Source: CAVRRZ01 sp963723745 (GTDB taxonomy: Bacteria > Actinomycetota > Actinomycetes > Mycobacteriales > Geodermatophilaceae). Taken from it: a stretch of DNA of 64,000 nucleotides. Below the pieces are notes generated by a model. That model had not been told where the DNA came from. It did no database searches and saw nothing but the letters and a program-made list of their open reading frames with translations. Positions 17,431 through 27,632 of this stretch are shown here, in pieces (positions within the stretch are counted from its first letter, which is position 1; every line of letters starts with the position of its first letter). The stretch is from NCBI GenBank assembly GCA_963723745.1, contig CAVRRZ010000001.1:1116001-1180000 (forward strand), read 5' to 3'. A program made the position numbers and the translations under genes.

Positions 17431-18573
17431 TTGACCCATGTGGCAGATTTCGCTCGTAGCGTTGCGGCCAGTGGGCTGAGCCACACCGACGGCGTGTGGC
17501 CAGACGCGCCGCTGGACGAGGGCCGCTGGGGCGAGTTGCTCGACGTAGTCCGGGAGCAGCGGCTCGCCGGGTTGCTGGTCCATGCGATCTCCAACCGCAG
17601 CCTGCCGGCAATGCCGTATCAACTGGCCCAAGCACGCACTGAGCACTTCATTGCGACAGCACGCGTCGTCAGCATCGAGACGTCGATGCTGCAGGTCGTC
17701 GGCCAGCTGCGGGAGGCTGGCGTCGACGTTCGCGTGCTCAAAGGGTCAGCAGTGGCCAACCTCGACTATCCCGACCCCGCGCTCCGTCACTTCATCGACA
17801 TCGACCTGCTCGTTCGTTCAAGTCAGTTCGACCGGGCTGTCGCCGCACTCACGGCCGCCGGGCACGTCCGCCGCCATCCGCAACCCCGGGCTGGCTTCGA
17901 CCGTCGATTCAGCAAGGGGACGAGCTTCATCCTGGCCGGACGACTGGGCATCGACCTGCACCGAACGTTCGTCATGGGTCCCTTCGGACTCCGTGTGCGC
18001 CTCGAAGATCTCTGGGGGCAGGGCGACAGCTTCAGTGTCGGCGGCATCGAGTTGCTGGCGCTGGCCCCGGAACTGCGCTTCCTCCACGCGTGTTTCCATG
18101 CCGCGCTGGGCGACGCCGTTCCGCGACTGGTCCCCCAGCGGGACGTAGCTCAGATGTTGCAGAACAACGGCTTGGACCTCCGTCGGGTCGAGGAGCTGAT
18201 GCATGACTGGCGGGCGGAAGCCGTCGTCGCACGTGCCGTGAGCCACGCCTGGCACACCTTGCGCATCAGGGATTCGTCGAAGTTCGTCGAATCGGCTCTG
18301 GGCTACCGGCCTTCGTCGCGGGCGGCCAGAGAGCTGGCGTTGTACTCGCACCACGAGGGAAGCTACGCCCGCAAGTCTTTAGGAGCCCTCCTCGCCGTCC
18401 CCGGGCTTCGTAGCAAGGCCGCCTTTGCCCGTGCACTCGCGTTCCCCGACCGGAGTTATGTGGCGGGACGGTACAGCAGCGCCTGGGGGCGCTGGTGGAA
18501 CGCGCTGCGATCAGCGGCCGGCCGGAGGGCGCCCGTTCGAGGGCCCTTCGCTGGGGGCAACGACCGTCGTTGA
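17431..18573 (+). CDS. Lasso-cluster nucleotidyltransferase (NTP_transf_5 family)
   Basis: 380 residues from TTG 17431; GTG 17440 is an alternative. VRVLKGSAVANLDYP (KGS at 104-106) and RHFIDIDLLVRS (Asp123, Asp125) preserve the family's nucleotide loop and DxD metal site. Proteins of this family accompany HprK-like kinases in lasso clusters of the paeninodin/pseudomycoidin kind, where they are thought to add nucleotides or sugar to the phosphorylated peptide. Here it converges on the lasso precursor at 18698 and shares its terminator. Unlike the paralogue at 2963, its catalytic residues are intact. Confidence 0.82.
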   Translation: MTHVADFARSVAASGLSHTDGVWPDAPLDEGRWGELLDVVREQRLAGLLVHAISNRSLPAMPYQLAQARTEHFIATARVVSIETSMLQVVGQLREAGVDVRVLKGSAVANLDYPDPALRHFIDIDLLVRSSQFDRAVAALTAAGHVRRHPQPRAGFDRRFSKGTSFILAGRLGIDLHRTFVMGPFGLRVRLEDLWGQGDSFSVGGIELLALAPELRFLHACFHAALGDAVPRLVPQRDVAQMLQNNGLDLRRVEELMHDWRAEAVVARAVSHAWHTLRIRDSSKFVESALGYRPSSRAARELALYSHHEGSYARKSLGALLAVPGLRSKAAFARALAFPDRSYVAGRYSSAWGRWWNALRSAAGRRAPVRGPFAGGNDRR

Positions 18574-18640
18574 CAGGTGCGGGTTTCCGGTCGCGACGCG
18601 GTCCCGGTGAGCCTCACTGCCGCATGAAGTGATCACGAGG

Positions 18641-18687
18641 CGGGCCTGACACCTTGCCGCTCATCCGCGTATCAGGTGCCAGGCCCG
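18641..18687. terminator. Bidirectional terminator between nucleotidyltransferase and lasso precursor
   Basis: CGGGCCTGACACCT (18641-18654) pairs with AGGTGCCAGGCCCG (18674-18687), 13 of 14 positions, across a 19-base loop. It sits between two convergent stop codons (18573 and 18698), so it can end transcription from both sides. Confidence 0.75.
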
Positions 18688-18697
18688 TTTCCTCAGG

Positions 18698-18838
18698 TCA
18701 TGAGAACAGTCCGCCGTTGAAGTCGCTCGGCGTGCCTGCAGGGTAGTCGTCGTCGAGGTTCCCGGCCATACTGCCGGCGAGCGTCAACTCACGCACCGAC
18801 CCCAGGACCTCGAAGGTCGGCGGTTCGTATGCTTCCAT
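18698..18838 (-). CDS. Lasso peptide precursor (A)
   Basis: 46 residues from ATG 18838, with a strong AGGAGGGG site at 18847-18854. The leader matches the lasso consensus YxxPx(L/F)xxxGxxxxxT: Tyr4, Pro7, Phe9, Gly13 and Thr19. With Thr at -2 the core begins at Ala21 (AGSMAGNLD...), and Asp29 gives a nine-residue ring. The core is 26 residues, rich in Gly/Asp, and ends in LFS. A C-terminal serine is what lasso kinases phosphorylate, which fits the kinase at 22636. It is now separated from the other biosynthetic genes by a 3.5-kb insertion. Ring position and cleavage site are inferred from the pattern. Confidence 0.88.
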   Translation of the reverse strand: MEAYEPPTFEVLGSVRELTLAGSMAGNLDDDYPAGTPSDFNGGLFS

Positions 18839-18935
18839 GTTTTTGGCCCCTCCTGTGATGGCCCGAGAACGGATCGTCTCAGGCCGGTTGAGACTAGGGG
18901 ACAAGGGTTCGACATCACCATCCCTTTGCCGCTCG

Positions 18936-18972
18936 TGGAGTCGATAAGTGTGCGACTCGGTGGGTCTTTTGT
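18936..18972. repeat. Left 37-bp direct repeat flanking the IS1634-like element
   Basis: Begins TGGAGTCGATAAGTGTGCG and ends GGGTCTTTTGT; identical to 22485-22521. It includes a six-base inverted repeat, GAGTCG...CGACTC. Long duplications of variable length are known for IS1634/IS1549-type elements. Confidence 0.9.
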
Positions 18973-19057
18973 CCTGACTTTGATCAGGGCTGCGTGATCA
19001 TTCCTACTGCGGCTCGTTGAGCTGCGGGAACGTTCTGGGCTCGGCGCGGTTTCACGC

Positions 19058-20781
19058 ACTAACCCGGATCTTTCGTGATCTTGTCCGGTGTGATCGTCGT
19101 CGGGGTTCTTGTCCCGCGTGGGCTTGAGGATCGCATCGGGGTGTGACGGTTCGCCCGAGGTCGTTCGGGTGGGCGCCGGTTCCACTGGCCGGTCGGGTTC
19201 TCGGGTCGTCGGGGTGGGGTTCCGGCGGTCAGCCGGTCGCGGCGGCCGGTGGTGGGGCGGTCAGCCGGGCGAGGGCGTCGAGGGCGGCCAGCACGAGCGC
19301 GGTGAACGGCGCGGTAGCCGCGAGGTGCAACAAGCGTCGGCGTCCGGTGCGGGCGACTCGGGCGGGGATGGAGAACAGTCGTAGCCGCAGCTTCTTGGGT
19401 TCCCACCGTCGGGCGGCCTCGTGGCCGGGGTGGCCGGTGAGGGCGAGGGTCTGCATCCAGGCGGTGAGTTCGCAGGCCAGTGCCACGATGGCGCACCAGA
19501 TCTGGTTCTGGGCGAAGTCGTGCAGCGGGAGGTTGGTCAGGCCGGTGTCCTTGGCGCATCGGATGCGGTCCTCGCAGCGGGCTCGGCGGCGGTGGCGCAG
19601 CTCGAGGTCGGCGAGCTGGCCTCTGGTGGTGTTGGTGACGAACGCGGTGATCCGTAGTCCGTCGAGGTCGGTGATGCGCAGCTGCGCGCCGGGGTGCGGG
19701 CGTTCTTTGCGCACGATCAGCCGCATCCCGTCCGGCCAGGAGCCCAGCTCGAACAGGTCGGTGACCTCGGCGACCCAGGCGCCGGGCCGGAGCTGGCCGT
19801 CGGCGTCGTAGGCCGGGGTCCACACGTGCTCGGGGATCGTCGCCAGCCTGGCCTGGATGCTGGGGAGGTCGCCGGGCAGGGAGAACCCGACCGAGTACGA
19901 GAGTCGGCGGCGGGTCAGCCAGGCCAGCAGCTCATGCGTGCCGCCGGCGCCGTCGACCCGGATGAGGACTTTCTTGCCGCGGTCGTGCCCGCCGGGCAGC
20001 TGTGCCAGCGCCGCTTTGAGCACCGTGAGGTGGTCGGCGGCGGTGTTGGAGCCGGCGTTGCCCTTGCGCAGCGCGAACGCCAGTGGTTCCCCGGTGCCGT
20101 CCTGTCCGTGGTCGACGAACGCCCACAGCGGGTGGAAACCGAAGCCGCGCTTGAACGTCGGCGCCGCCGCTTCCTTCTCCGAGTGCGCCGTCACCAGCGT
20201 GGCGTCCACGTCGATCACCACCGGCCGGTGAGCGTCCGCGGCGTGGTCAGGGGCGTGCTCGCCGGCCAGCGCCCACGCCTGGGCGCGGGCCGTCGCCCGG
20301 GCGGTGTTGATCGCGGCCAGCGCTGCCGTGACGTCAGCGGCCAGCGCGTCGATGCACCGCGACACCGTCGGGTCCGAGGCCACCGGGCCGAACACCTCTG
20401 GGCAGGCGCGGAGCTGGGCGATGTCGGCCAGGCAATCCCCACCGATCGCCAAGCTCACCGCAAGATCGAGCACGATCTTGCCCGGGTCGTGGATGGCCAG
20501 CGGCTTGCGCCACGGCGACAGCGCCTTCGACAGCGCGGCGGTGAGACCGACGGTCTGCGCCGTCCTCAGCAGCAGTGTCGCCCCGGCGTGCGGCACCACG
20601 CTCGACCCGCCGCCATCCACTGTCAGCGCCGGGTACGGCCCGGTAGTCTTCTTCACCAGAAAGGTGCTCCAGTTCCTGCGCGATCATGACCCTCGACAAG
20701 TCACATCGTTGCAGTTCAGGAGCACCTTTCCTACTTCTGGAGCCGACCGATCACGGACCGGTGTGAAAGCCCCGGGCTAAC
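19058..20781 (-). mobile_element. Nested IS1380-family element (approximate ends)
   Basis: The boundaries are approximate. Near 19060, TAACCCGGATCTTTC and, read inward from about 20780, TTAGCCCGGGGCTTTC look like imperfect terminal inverted repeats (12 of 16 positions). I found no clear target duplication. It encloses one minus-strand transposase and lies inside the IS1634-like unit. Confidence 0.6.
19229..20656 (-). CDS. IS1380-family transposase
   Basis: 475 residues from position 20656. The DDE core shows VVIDVDATLVTAHSEKE, the FGFHPLWAFVDHG segment, RVDGAGGTHELLAWL and a C-terminal ARCEDRIRCAKDTGLTNLP helix, all characteristic of IS1380 transposases. The length is normal and the frame intact. 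It is carried on the minus strand within the IS1634-like element, upstream of that element's own transposase. Confidence 0.92.
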   Translation of the reverse strand: MKKTTGPYPALTVDGGGSSVVPHAGATLLLRTAQTVGLTAALSKALSPWRKPLAIHDPGKIVLDLAVSLAIGGDCLADIAQLRACPEVFGPVASDPTVSRCIDALAADVTAALAAINTARATARAQAWALAGEHAPDHAADAHRPVVIDVDATLVTAHSEKEAAAPTFKRGFGFHPLWAFVDHGQDGTGEPLAFALRKGNAGSNTAADHLTVLKAALAQLPGGHDRGKKVLIRVDGAGGTHELLAWLTRRRLSYSVGFSLPGDLPSIQARLATIPEHVWTPAYDADGQLRPGAWVAEVTDLFELGSWPDGMRLIVRKERPHPGAQLRITDLDGLRITAFVTNTTRGQLADLELRHRRRARCEDRIRCAKDTGLTNLPLHDFAQNQIWCAIVALACELTAWMQTLALTGHPGHEAARRWEPKKLRLRLFSIPARVARTGRRRLLHLAATAPFTALVLAALDALARLTAPPPAAATG

Positions 20782-20803
20782 GGGGTCGGCCTAGGGTCGG
20801 GGT

Positions 20804-22465
20804 GTGGCGTTCATCCGGCGGGTGCGGACCGCCTCGGGGGCCACGGCCGTGCAGATCGCTGCGTACCGGGCTGGGCGGCAAGAGATCGTCAAGCACGTGG
20901 GGTCGGCGCACACCGACGCCGAGCTCGGGGTGCTGATGGAGCGCGCCCGGGAGCTGCTGGGCGACCCGGCCCAAGGTGTGCTGGATCTGGGGATCGAGCC
21001 CACCCCGCGGGTGCTGCCGCTGGCCGGGGTCCCGGGCGGTCAGGGCGTGCTGCCGGCGATGCCGGCGCCACCAGCCCGCCGGTCGGCGGCTGTGCGGGAC
21101 AGCGGAGGCCGGGTGCTGGCGACCGGGTCACGGCTGTTGTACGACGCCCTGCTCGGGGTGGTCACCGCGCTGGGGTTCACCGCGGCCACCGATGAGGTGT
21201 TCTGCGATTTGGTCATCGCCCGGATCGTGGAACCGACATCACTGCTGGACGCCGGACGGGTGCTCACCGACCTGGGGCGCCGGCCGGCCAGCTACCCGAC
21301 GATGAACCGCACCCTGCGGAAAGCGGTGAAGGGCGGCTACCGGGATCGGGTCGCGGCGGCGTGCTTCGCCCGCGCCAGCACGGCCGGGGATCTGACCTTG
21401 TGCCTCTACGACGTGACGACCCTGTACTTCGAGGCCGAACACGAGGACGACCTGCGGAAAGTCGGCTACTCCAAGGAACGGCGAGTCGACCCGCAGGTCG
21501 TGGTCGGGCTACTGGTTGACCGTCAGGGTTTCCCGCTGGAGATCGGCTGCTTCCAGGGCAACAAGGCCGAGACCAGCACGCTGATCCCGATCATCACCCA
21601 GTTCACCGAGCGGCACGGCCTGGCCGACCTCGCGGTCACCGCCGACGCCGGCATGCTGTCGGCGGCGAACCTGACGGCGCTGGACGAGGCGCCCGTGCGG
21701 TTCATCGTCGGCTCGCGGGTGACCCGGGCGCCGGCGGATCTGGAGTCCCACTTCCACTGGCACGGCGATGCGTTCACCGATGGCCAGGTCATCGACACGA
21801 TCACCCCCAAGACCGGCCGCGCCAAGGGCGGGAAAGTTGGTGACAACGACACCGCCCGCCGAGCCGAACCCGTCTGGGACCCGGTCCGCCACGACCGGTC
21901 GTGGCGGGCGGTGTGGGCGTACTCGGCCAAGCGCGCAGCCCGGGACCGCAAGACCCTCGCCCTGCAGGAGGCCCGGGCGCGGGAGGTCGTCGACGGCGAA
22001 CGCGCGACCCGCACGCCGCGGTTCGTCAAGACCAACAACGGCGCCCGATCCCTGGATGAGAAGGCGCTGGCCAGGGCGCAGAACCTGGTCGGGCTGAAGG
22101 GCTACGTCACCAACATCCCCGCCGCCGTGATGCCCGCGACCGAGGTGATCGGCAGCTACCACGACCTGTGGCGGGTCGAGCAGTCCTTCCGGATGAGCAA
22201 GACCGATCTGCGGGCCAGGCCGATGTTCCACCACACCCGCGACGCCATCGAGGCCCACCTCACCGTCGTGTTCGCCGCCCTGGCCGTGGCCCGCGAGGTC
22301 CAAAACCGCACCGGCCTGGCGATCGGCAACGTGATCCGCCAGCTGCGGCCGCTGCGCTCGGCCACGGTCGCGATCAACGGCGCCACCCAGACGTTCCACC
22401 CCGCCGTTCCCGCCGCTCAGCGGGCCATCCTCGATGCGCTACCGCAGGCCGAAGTCACGCACTAA
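20804..22465 (+). CDS. IS1634-family transposase (IS1549-like)
   Basis: 553 residues from GTG 20804, the usual length for this IS4-superfamily branch. The N-terminus FIRRVRTASGATAVQIA is typical. The DDE core includes LTLCLYDVTTLYFEAE, the strand DLAVTADAGMLSAANLTAL and the C-terminal YHDLWRVEQSFRMSKTDLRARP, with the conserved Glu and Y-region. The stop codon lies about 20 bases inside the right terminal repeat. The intact frame suggests a potentially active element. Confidence 0.94.
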   Translation: MAFIRRVRTASGATAVQIAAYRAGRQEIVKHVGSAHTDAELGVLMERARELLGDPAQGVLDLGIEPTPRVLPLAGVPGGQGVLPAMPAPPARRSAAVRDSGGRVLATGSRLLYDALLGVVTALGFTAATDEVFCDLVIARIVEPTSLLDAGRVLTDLGRRPASYPTMNRTLRKAVKGGYRDRVAAACFARASTAGDLTLCLYDVTTLYFEAEHEDDLRKVGYSKERRVDPQVVVGLLVDRQGFPLEIGCFQGNKAETSTLIPIITQFTERHGLADLAVTADAGMLSAANLTALDEAPVRFIVGSRVTRAPADLESHFHWHGDAFTDGQVIDTITPKTGRAKGGKVGDNDTARRAEPVWDPVRHDRSWRAVWAYSAKRAARDRKTLALQEARAREVVDGERATRTPRFVKTNNGARSLDEKALARAQNLVGLKGYVTNIPAAVMPATEVIGSYHDLWRVEQSFRMSKTDLRARPMFHHTRDAIEAHLTVVFAALAVAREVQNRTGLAIGNVIRQLRPLRSATVAINGATQTFHPAVPAAQRAILDALPQAEVTH

Positions 22466-22484
22466 GCAAATGATCAAAGTCGGG

Positions 22485-22521
22485 TGGAGTCGATAAGTGT
22501 GCGACTCGGTGGGTCTTTTGT
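22485..22521. repeat. Right 37-bp direct repeat flanking the IS1634-like element
   Basis: Identical to 18936-18972. Collapsing the two copies restores a 248-base spacer between the kinase stop (22636) and the lasso precursor start (18838). Confidence 0.9.
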
Positions 22522-22635
22522 GGGTGGTCCCAATTGGTGCGTACTTCCTTACGCAGGGTGCGCGTCAAGAAGCGACTGCAGTGATGTCTCTCGGGGGCCC
22601 CGCACCCTCCGCTGCGACCCGCCTACCCAACGTTC

Positions 22636-23619
22636 CTAGACTTGCGACTCCGAGTCGGCCTCCGACCGGCGAAGAGGGCGGTCGAGGAGACGCTCTATGT
22701 GATCGAGAAGTGCGGGTACGAGGGCCGGAGAGAAGGGGGGCCCCCAAGGGAGTCGAACTTCGAGAACCGGTGTCTCCTGGCAGAAGGCCGCCAGGAGGTA
22801 AAACTGCTGCTCCTGGGTCACTGCGTCCTGCCAGCCAAGGATTCGCGGAAACCGAAGTAGACGTCGTAATGCGATGAAGGGCTCGAGTACTCGAACTTCA
22901 GGTTCTGCTATTCCCCTGTCGGGGAATGGTATGACGCAACAGTGCAGTGGTACTGGGGGACCCAGGGCGCCGCCGGTGGCGAGCGCGGTGCGGCCGTCCG
23001 CCGTCACACGGCTCGCGAGGGGCGACTGCTCGGCCAGGCTTTGCGCAGCCGGGCGCAGGCGTAACTCCGTGCTGCCTGGCCAGACCATTGGTGCGCCTGC
23101 CTCGCTCAACTCTACTCTCAGGACATCGTCGGTAATGGGGAGATAGCCAGCTGCCAGGCCCAGGGCCGCCATCGTCGATTTGCCCATGCCAGATCGGCCC
23201 ACGAAGGCAAGCGCTCCCTCTCCGATCCTCAAGGCGCTGGCATGTAGCACGAGATGGCCATCGAGTAGCATGCGCGTGGCGATGAGTGGTCCCGCTATGA
23301 GGATCGAAAGGAGCGCGTCGTCTGCATCGGGGTCGAGGTGTACCGTTAATTCTTCCATGCGTGGATCGGCTACGAACTCGGCCGTCGAATGGAACCTAAG
23401 CAATACTTGCTCCTCGCACTTGGTGAACCTGTAGTACGTGCGATGAGAGTCGTCTGAGTGCTCGGCGATGACGTGTCCACTTGGCCCATCGATCGGAACT
23501 CGCCGGCGCTCGCCGAGGATCAGCCTCATGGCATCAGGCTCATTGGCCGAGTTGGTTGCAGGCAGGATGAGCGGCACGTTGGACTCGACTGAATATCCGT
23601 GAAAGCCGTAGGTCAGCAT
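22636..23619 (-). CDS. Lasso-peptide HPr-kinase-like kinase (K)
   Basis: 327 residues from ATG 23619, which overlaps the B2 stop by seven bases; a longer frame to 23688 is less likely. The family's His is in VLHASAL (His126), Walker A is GRSGMGKST (141-149) and an Asp pair in PITDDVLRVE (164-165) follows: the HprK fold. In paeninodin-type clusters this enzyme phosphorylates the C-terminal Ser of the precursor, and the precursor at 18698 ends in Ser. It is the last gene of the contiguous D-B1-C-B2-K minus-strand run, with the IS block directly downstream. Confidence 0.85.
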   Translation of the reverse strand: MLTYGFHGYSVESNVPLILPATNSANEPDAMRLILGERRRVPIDGPSGHVIAEHSDDSHRTYYRFTKCEEQVLLRFHSTAEFVADPRMEELTVHLDPDADDALLSILIAGPLIATRMLLDGHLVLHASALRIGEGALAFVGRSGMGKSTMAALGLAAGYLPITDDVLRVELSEAGAPMVWPGSTELRLRPAAQSLAEQSPLASRVTADGRTALATGGALGPPVPLHCCVIPFPDRGIAEPEVRVLEPFIALRRLLRFPRILGWQDAVTQEQQFYLLAAFCQETPVLEVRLPWGPPFSPALVPALLDHIERLLDRPLRRSEADSESQV

Positions 23620-24038
23620 GCGGTGCCGCCAAACTGTGCGAATTGTGTCGAACTTGCGTCCAGGCTGTGGCCTTCGATCTCTAGCCAAGAGTGCGCACGA
23701 ACGGCGCCATCAGGATCGAGGGCAACACCGAGCCGCAGCACCGGACCAAGCTCTCTGAGGCACCAGCCCATGATCAGGCACCGCCGTAGACAAGTGTCGC
23801 CGTAAGGCCACCGTCGCATGACTGTGTGCATCGCCGCTGCTCGTGCACGTGAGCGTTGAGGGAGTCGGAGATGTGGACTGTGGCTCTGGACATCCGATGT
23901 CACGTCCAGGCGCGTGCCGCAAGCCTTCGCCAGCCGAGGGAGTGGCATGAAGCGGAGCCCCAACTCGATCAAGCTGGCAACCGCAGCTATCCGCAGCACC
24001 TCGACCCCATGGCGGAGGCATCGCCGCCACCTAGGCAA
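23613..24038 (-). CDS. Lasso peptide leader protease B2 (transglutaminase-like)
   Basis: 141 residues, the usual size of split B2 proteins. The catalytic triad is visible: Cys83 in YGDTCLRRCL, His116 in AHSWLEI and Asp127 in HSLDASS. B2 cuts the leader from the precursor after B1 has bound it. It overlaps the cyclase (24031) and the kinase (23619) by a few bases, so translation is coupled. Confidence 0.92.
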   Translation of the reverse strand: MPRWRRCLRHGVEVLRIAAVASLIELGLRFMPLPRLAKACGTRLDVTSDVQSHSPHLRLPQRSRARAAAMHTVMRRWPYGDTCLRRCLIMGWCLRELGPVLRLGVALDPDGAVRAHSWLEIEGHSLDASSTQFAQFGGTAC

Positions 24039-25236
24039 CGTGACCGTCCGCGGATGTGTGTTGAGCCAACCACGCCTCTTGCAAGAGGCTCAGTGATCGA
24101 GAGTCGGGGCGCTCGGCCAGCCACTCCATGCGCAGGCGATCAGCATCAACCCGGGTGTCGTCCACGCCCGCGCCGTTCCAGTCTTTGGCGAAGGCGCGGA
24201 CCGATGGCCCGAAAAGTTGGCGGTTGAACGTTGCCTTGGAGGTACGACGGAGAACCGGTTCGGGCAGCACATCGCCGAAGAGCGCCCGCATCGCCGCAGT
24301 ACGCCCGGGCAGGCCAAGCCGACCGCCCCATGCCGAGTACGCGGCGAGAAAGTCGATCGACGCAAATGGGCTCAATGGCTGAACGCCGTAAGCTTTCCAG
24401 ATCGCATTGACGCTGGCGAAGCCGATCGCGGAAAACCTCGTACGCGGCAGCGTCATCAGCGCCGCGTCCCACCGCAGCGGATCGAGCTTCACCTCCTGTG
24501 CTGCCCGGCGTCGACTCTCCGAGGCGAGCCCCGGCTTGAGCCACGAGGGCACTGACATGCGGCGACGCCTCAACTCTCCCCTGATGTAGGCGGGAGCAAC
24601 AGCCTCGACGGCTGCGCGCCAGGCTCGGCCACTCACCATTCCGCGATGCCGTATCACGTAGTGGAGGGCTGTGGCCCGGTGTGGGCCGAGGACCCAGTCG
24701 CCGGGCTCCCCACCGATCAACGTCCCGCCGCGGGCGTGCGTCACCCTGGCCCCGGCCCGGGCGGCAGCGGGTGGAAAGACGTTGTGACCGACCGCCCGCA
24801 CGACTTCGGTGGACCAGCTGCTGAGCGCGTCCGCGGTGTCGGTCGCATCCAGAATCAGCCACTCTTGAAGGTTGAGGTGTCGGACGACGAGTTCTTGCCA
24901 GTCGGTCTCGTCGGCGTCGGGATCGTTGCCATACCGGGACGTCAGAGGAATAGGCGTATCAAGGCCGTGCTTGCGAGCCACATGAACGGTCAATGCCAGG
25001 AGCGCCGACGAATCACGGCCCCCTGAGAATGACACGTATGTGGGCCCAGCCTGTAGAGCCTTCAGCACGAGCGACTCCAGGACGGCGCGAGGATGCTCGT
25101 GTGGGCGGTGGTTGAGGGAGGCGGGGCTCTTGCGCGGGTCTTCCAGCTTCCCGAAGGGCCATCCCCACGCGAGTTCGTCTCCGGCGAGGCCGATGACATT
25201 CCGGAGTTCGTTCGGCGCCACCATCGCGGCCGTCAT
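24031..25236 (-). CDS. Lasso cyclase C (asparagine-synthase-related), lacking the N-terminal amidotransferase-like domain
   Basis: 401 residues. The ATP-pyrophosphatase loop is SFSGGRDSSALL (69-80), and C-terminal substrate-side segments such as LSPFASIDFLAAYSAWGG follow. Lasso cyclases usually have about 550-650 residues with an N-terminal glutaminase-like domain; here only about 65 residues precede the PP-loop, so that domain is absent. The enzyme should adenylate the ring Asp side chain and close the macrolactam with the core's N-terminus. It overlaps B1 and B2 by four to eight bases. Confidence 0.88.
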   Translation of the reverse strand: MTAAMVAPNELRNVIGLAGDELAWGWPFGKLEDPRKSPASLNHRPHEHPRAVLESLVLKALQAGPTYVSFSGGRDSSALLALTVHVARKHGLDTPIPLTSRYGNDPDADETDWQELVVRHLNLQEWLILDATDTADALSSWSTEVVRAVGHNVFPPAAARAGARVTHARGGTLIGGEPGDWVLGPHRATALHYVIRHRGMVSGRAWRAAVEAVAPAYIRGELRRRRMSVPSWLKPGLASESRRRAAQEVKLDPLRWDAALMTLPRTRFSAIGFASVNAIWKAYGVQPLSPFASIDFLAAYSAWGGRLGLPGRTAAMRALFGDVLPEPVLRRTSKATFNRQLFGPSVRAFAKDWNGAGVDDTRVDADRLRMEWLAERPDSRSLSLLQEAWLAQHTSADGHVA

Positions 25237-25493
25237 CGGATGAGGAGGCCTGCACGGTCTAGGCGATCGATGAACTCGTCAACGTCGGATCGAAGCGCTT
25301 CCCGGTCCGCTGAGAACCGCTCGCCCAACCGGTCGACCAGTTGGTCTTTGGAGAGGTCACCTGTCTGCAGCAGGTCGAGAATGGCGGTGCCGGCCCCGCC
25401 AACGGCGAAGTAGGTAGAGGATGTGAGGTCAAGAATCATCGTCTTTCCCCCGACCTGGCGTGTAGCCAGCCCCTCATTGCGCAACCGCATCAA
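25233..25493 (-). CDS. Lasso RRE protein B1 (PqqD family)
   Basis: 86 residues. The pattern is PqqD-like: short strands GKTMILDLTSSTYFAVGG, then helices AGTAILDLLQTG and VDEFIDRLDRAGLLI. B1 binds the leader of the precursor and delivers it to B2 and C. The stop overlaps the cyclase start by four bases. ATG 25493 or the following ATG at 25490 may be the start. The 200-base gap to the transporter holds no other gene that I can support. Confidence 0.88.
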   Translation of the reverse strand: MMRLRNEGLATRQVGGKTMILDLTSSTYFAVGGAGTAILDLLQTGDLSKDQLVDRLGERFSADREALRSDVDEFIDRLDRAGLLIR

Positions 25494-25695
25494 CGCTCAC
25501 CCCATGTCCGCGGCGGGGCATGGCCCAGCCCTCGTGTCGCGTGCTACATGATCTTTTCTGAGGTCCCACTTCCTTCTGCGGAGCCTCTCCCACGACCACG
25601 TCTCGCGGAAGGCCTACGTGCATGGCCTCGGTTGGTAGGCGTGGAGCGCCGCTGAGGTGGGATGCGGACACCTCACGCATGCCTACGGCTGTAGG

Positions 25696-27510
<1,815 letters not shown>

Positions 27511-27632
27511 GGACGGCAACCCGAGTGCGGGTCGTCTCCCACGCCGTCATCGATGCCCGCCACGGCGGGGACCATAATGCGGGATCCGGTGCCGCAACAC
27601 CTGCTCGGACGCCGTGCAGCAAGATTCGGCGC

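Larger units (their letters stand above)
18973..22484 (+). mobile_element. IS1634/IS1549-like element carrying a nested IS1380-type element
   Basis: The ends are CCTGACTTTGATCA (18973-18986) and, read inward from the right, CCCGACTTTGATCA (22484-22471): 14-bp inverted repeats with one mismatch. A 37-bp direct repeat flanks the unit. The IS1634-type transposase occupies 20804-22465. About 1.7 kb containing an unrelated transposase lies between the left end and that gene, so a second element has jumped into the 5' part. The whole unit separates the lasso precursor from the rest of its cluster. Confidence 0.85.

Noticed and set aside
18936..18972. The 37-bp repeat as a phage attachment site
   Set aside because: No integrase is nearby, and the repeat is explained by the long duplications of IS1634/IS1549-type elements with matching terminal repeats.
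19694..20689. A 331-codon plus-strand open frame
   Set aside because: Antisense to the IS1380 transposase, with no recognisable domain.
25494..25695. A possible lasso precursor directly upstream of B1
   Set aside because: Minus-strand frames were checked for the Y..P.L...G pattern and a Gly/Ala/Ser core with Asp or Glu at 7-9; none fits. The peptide at 18698 does.
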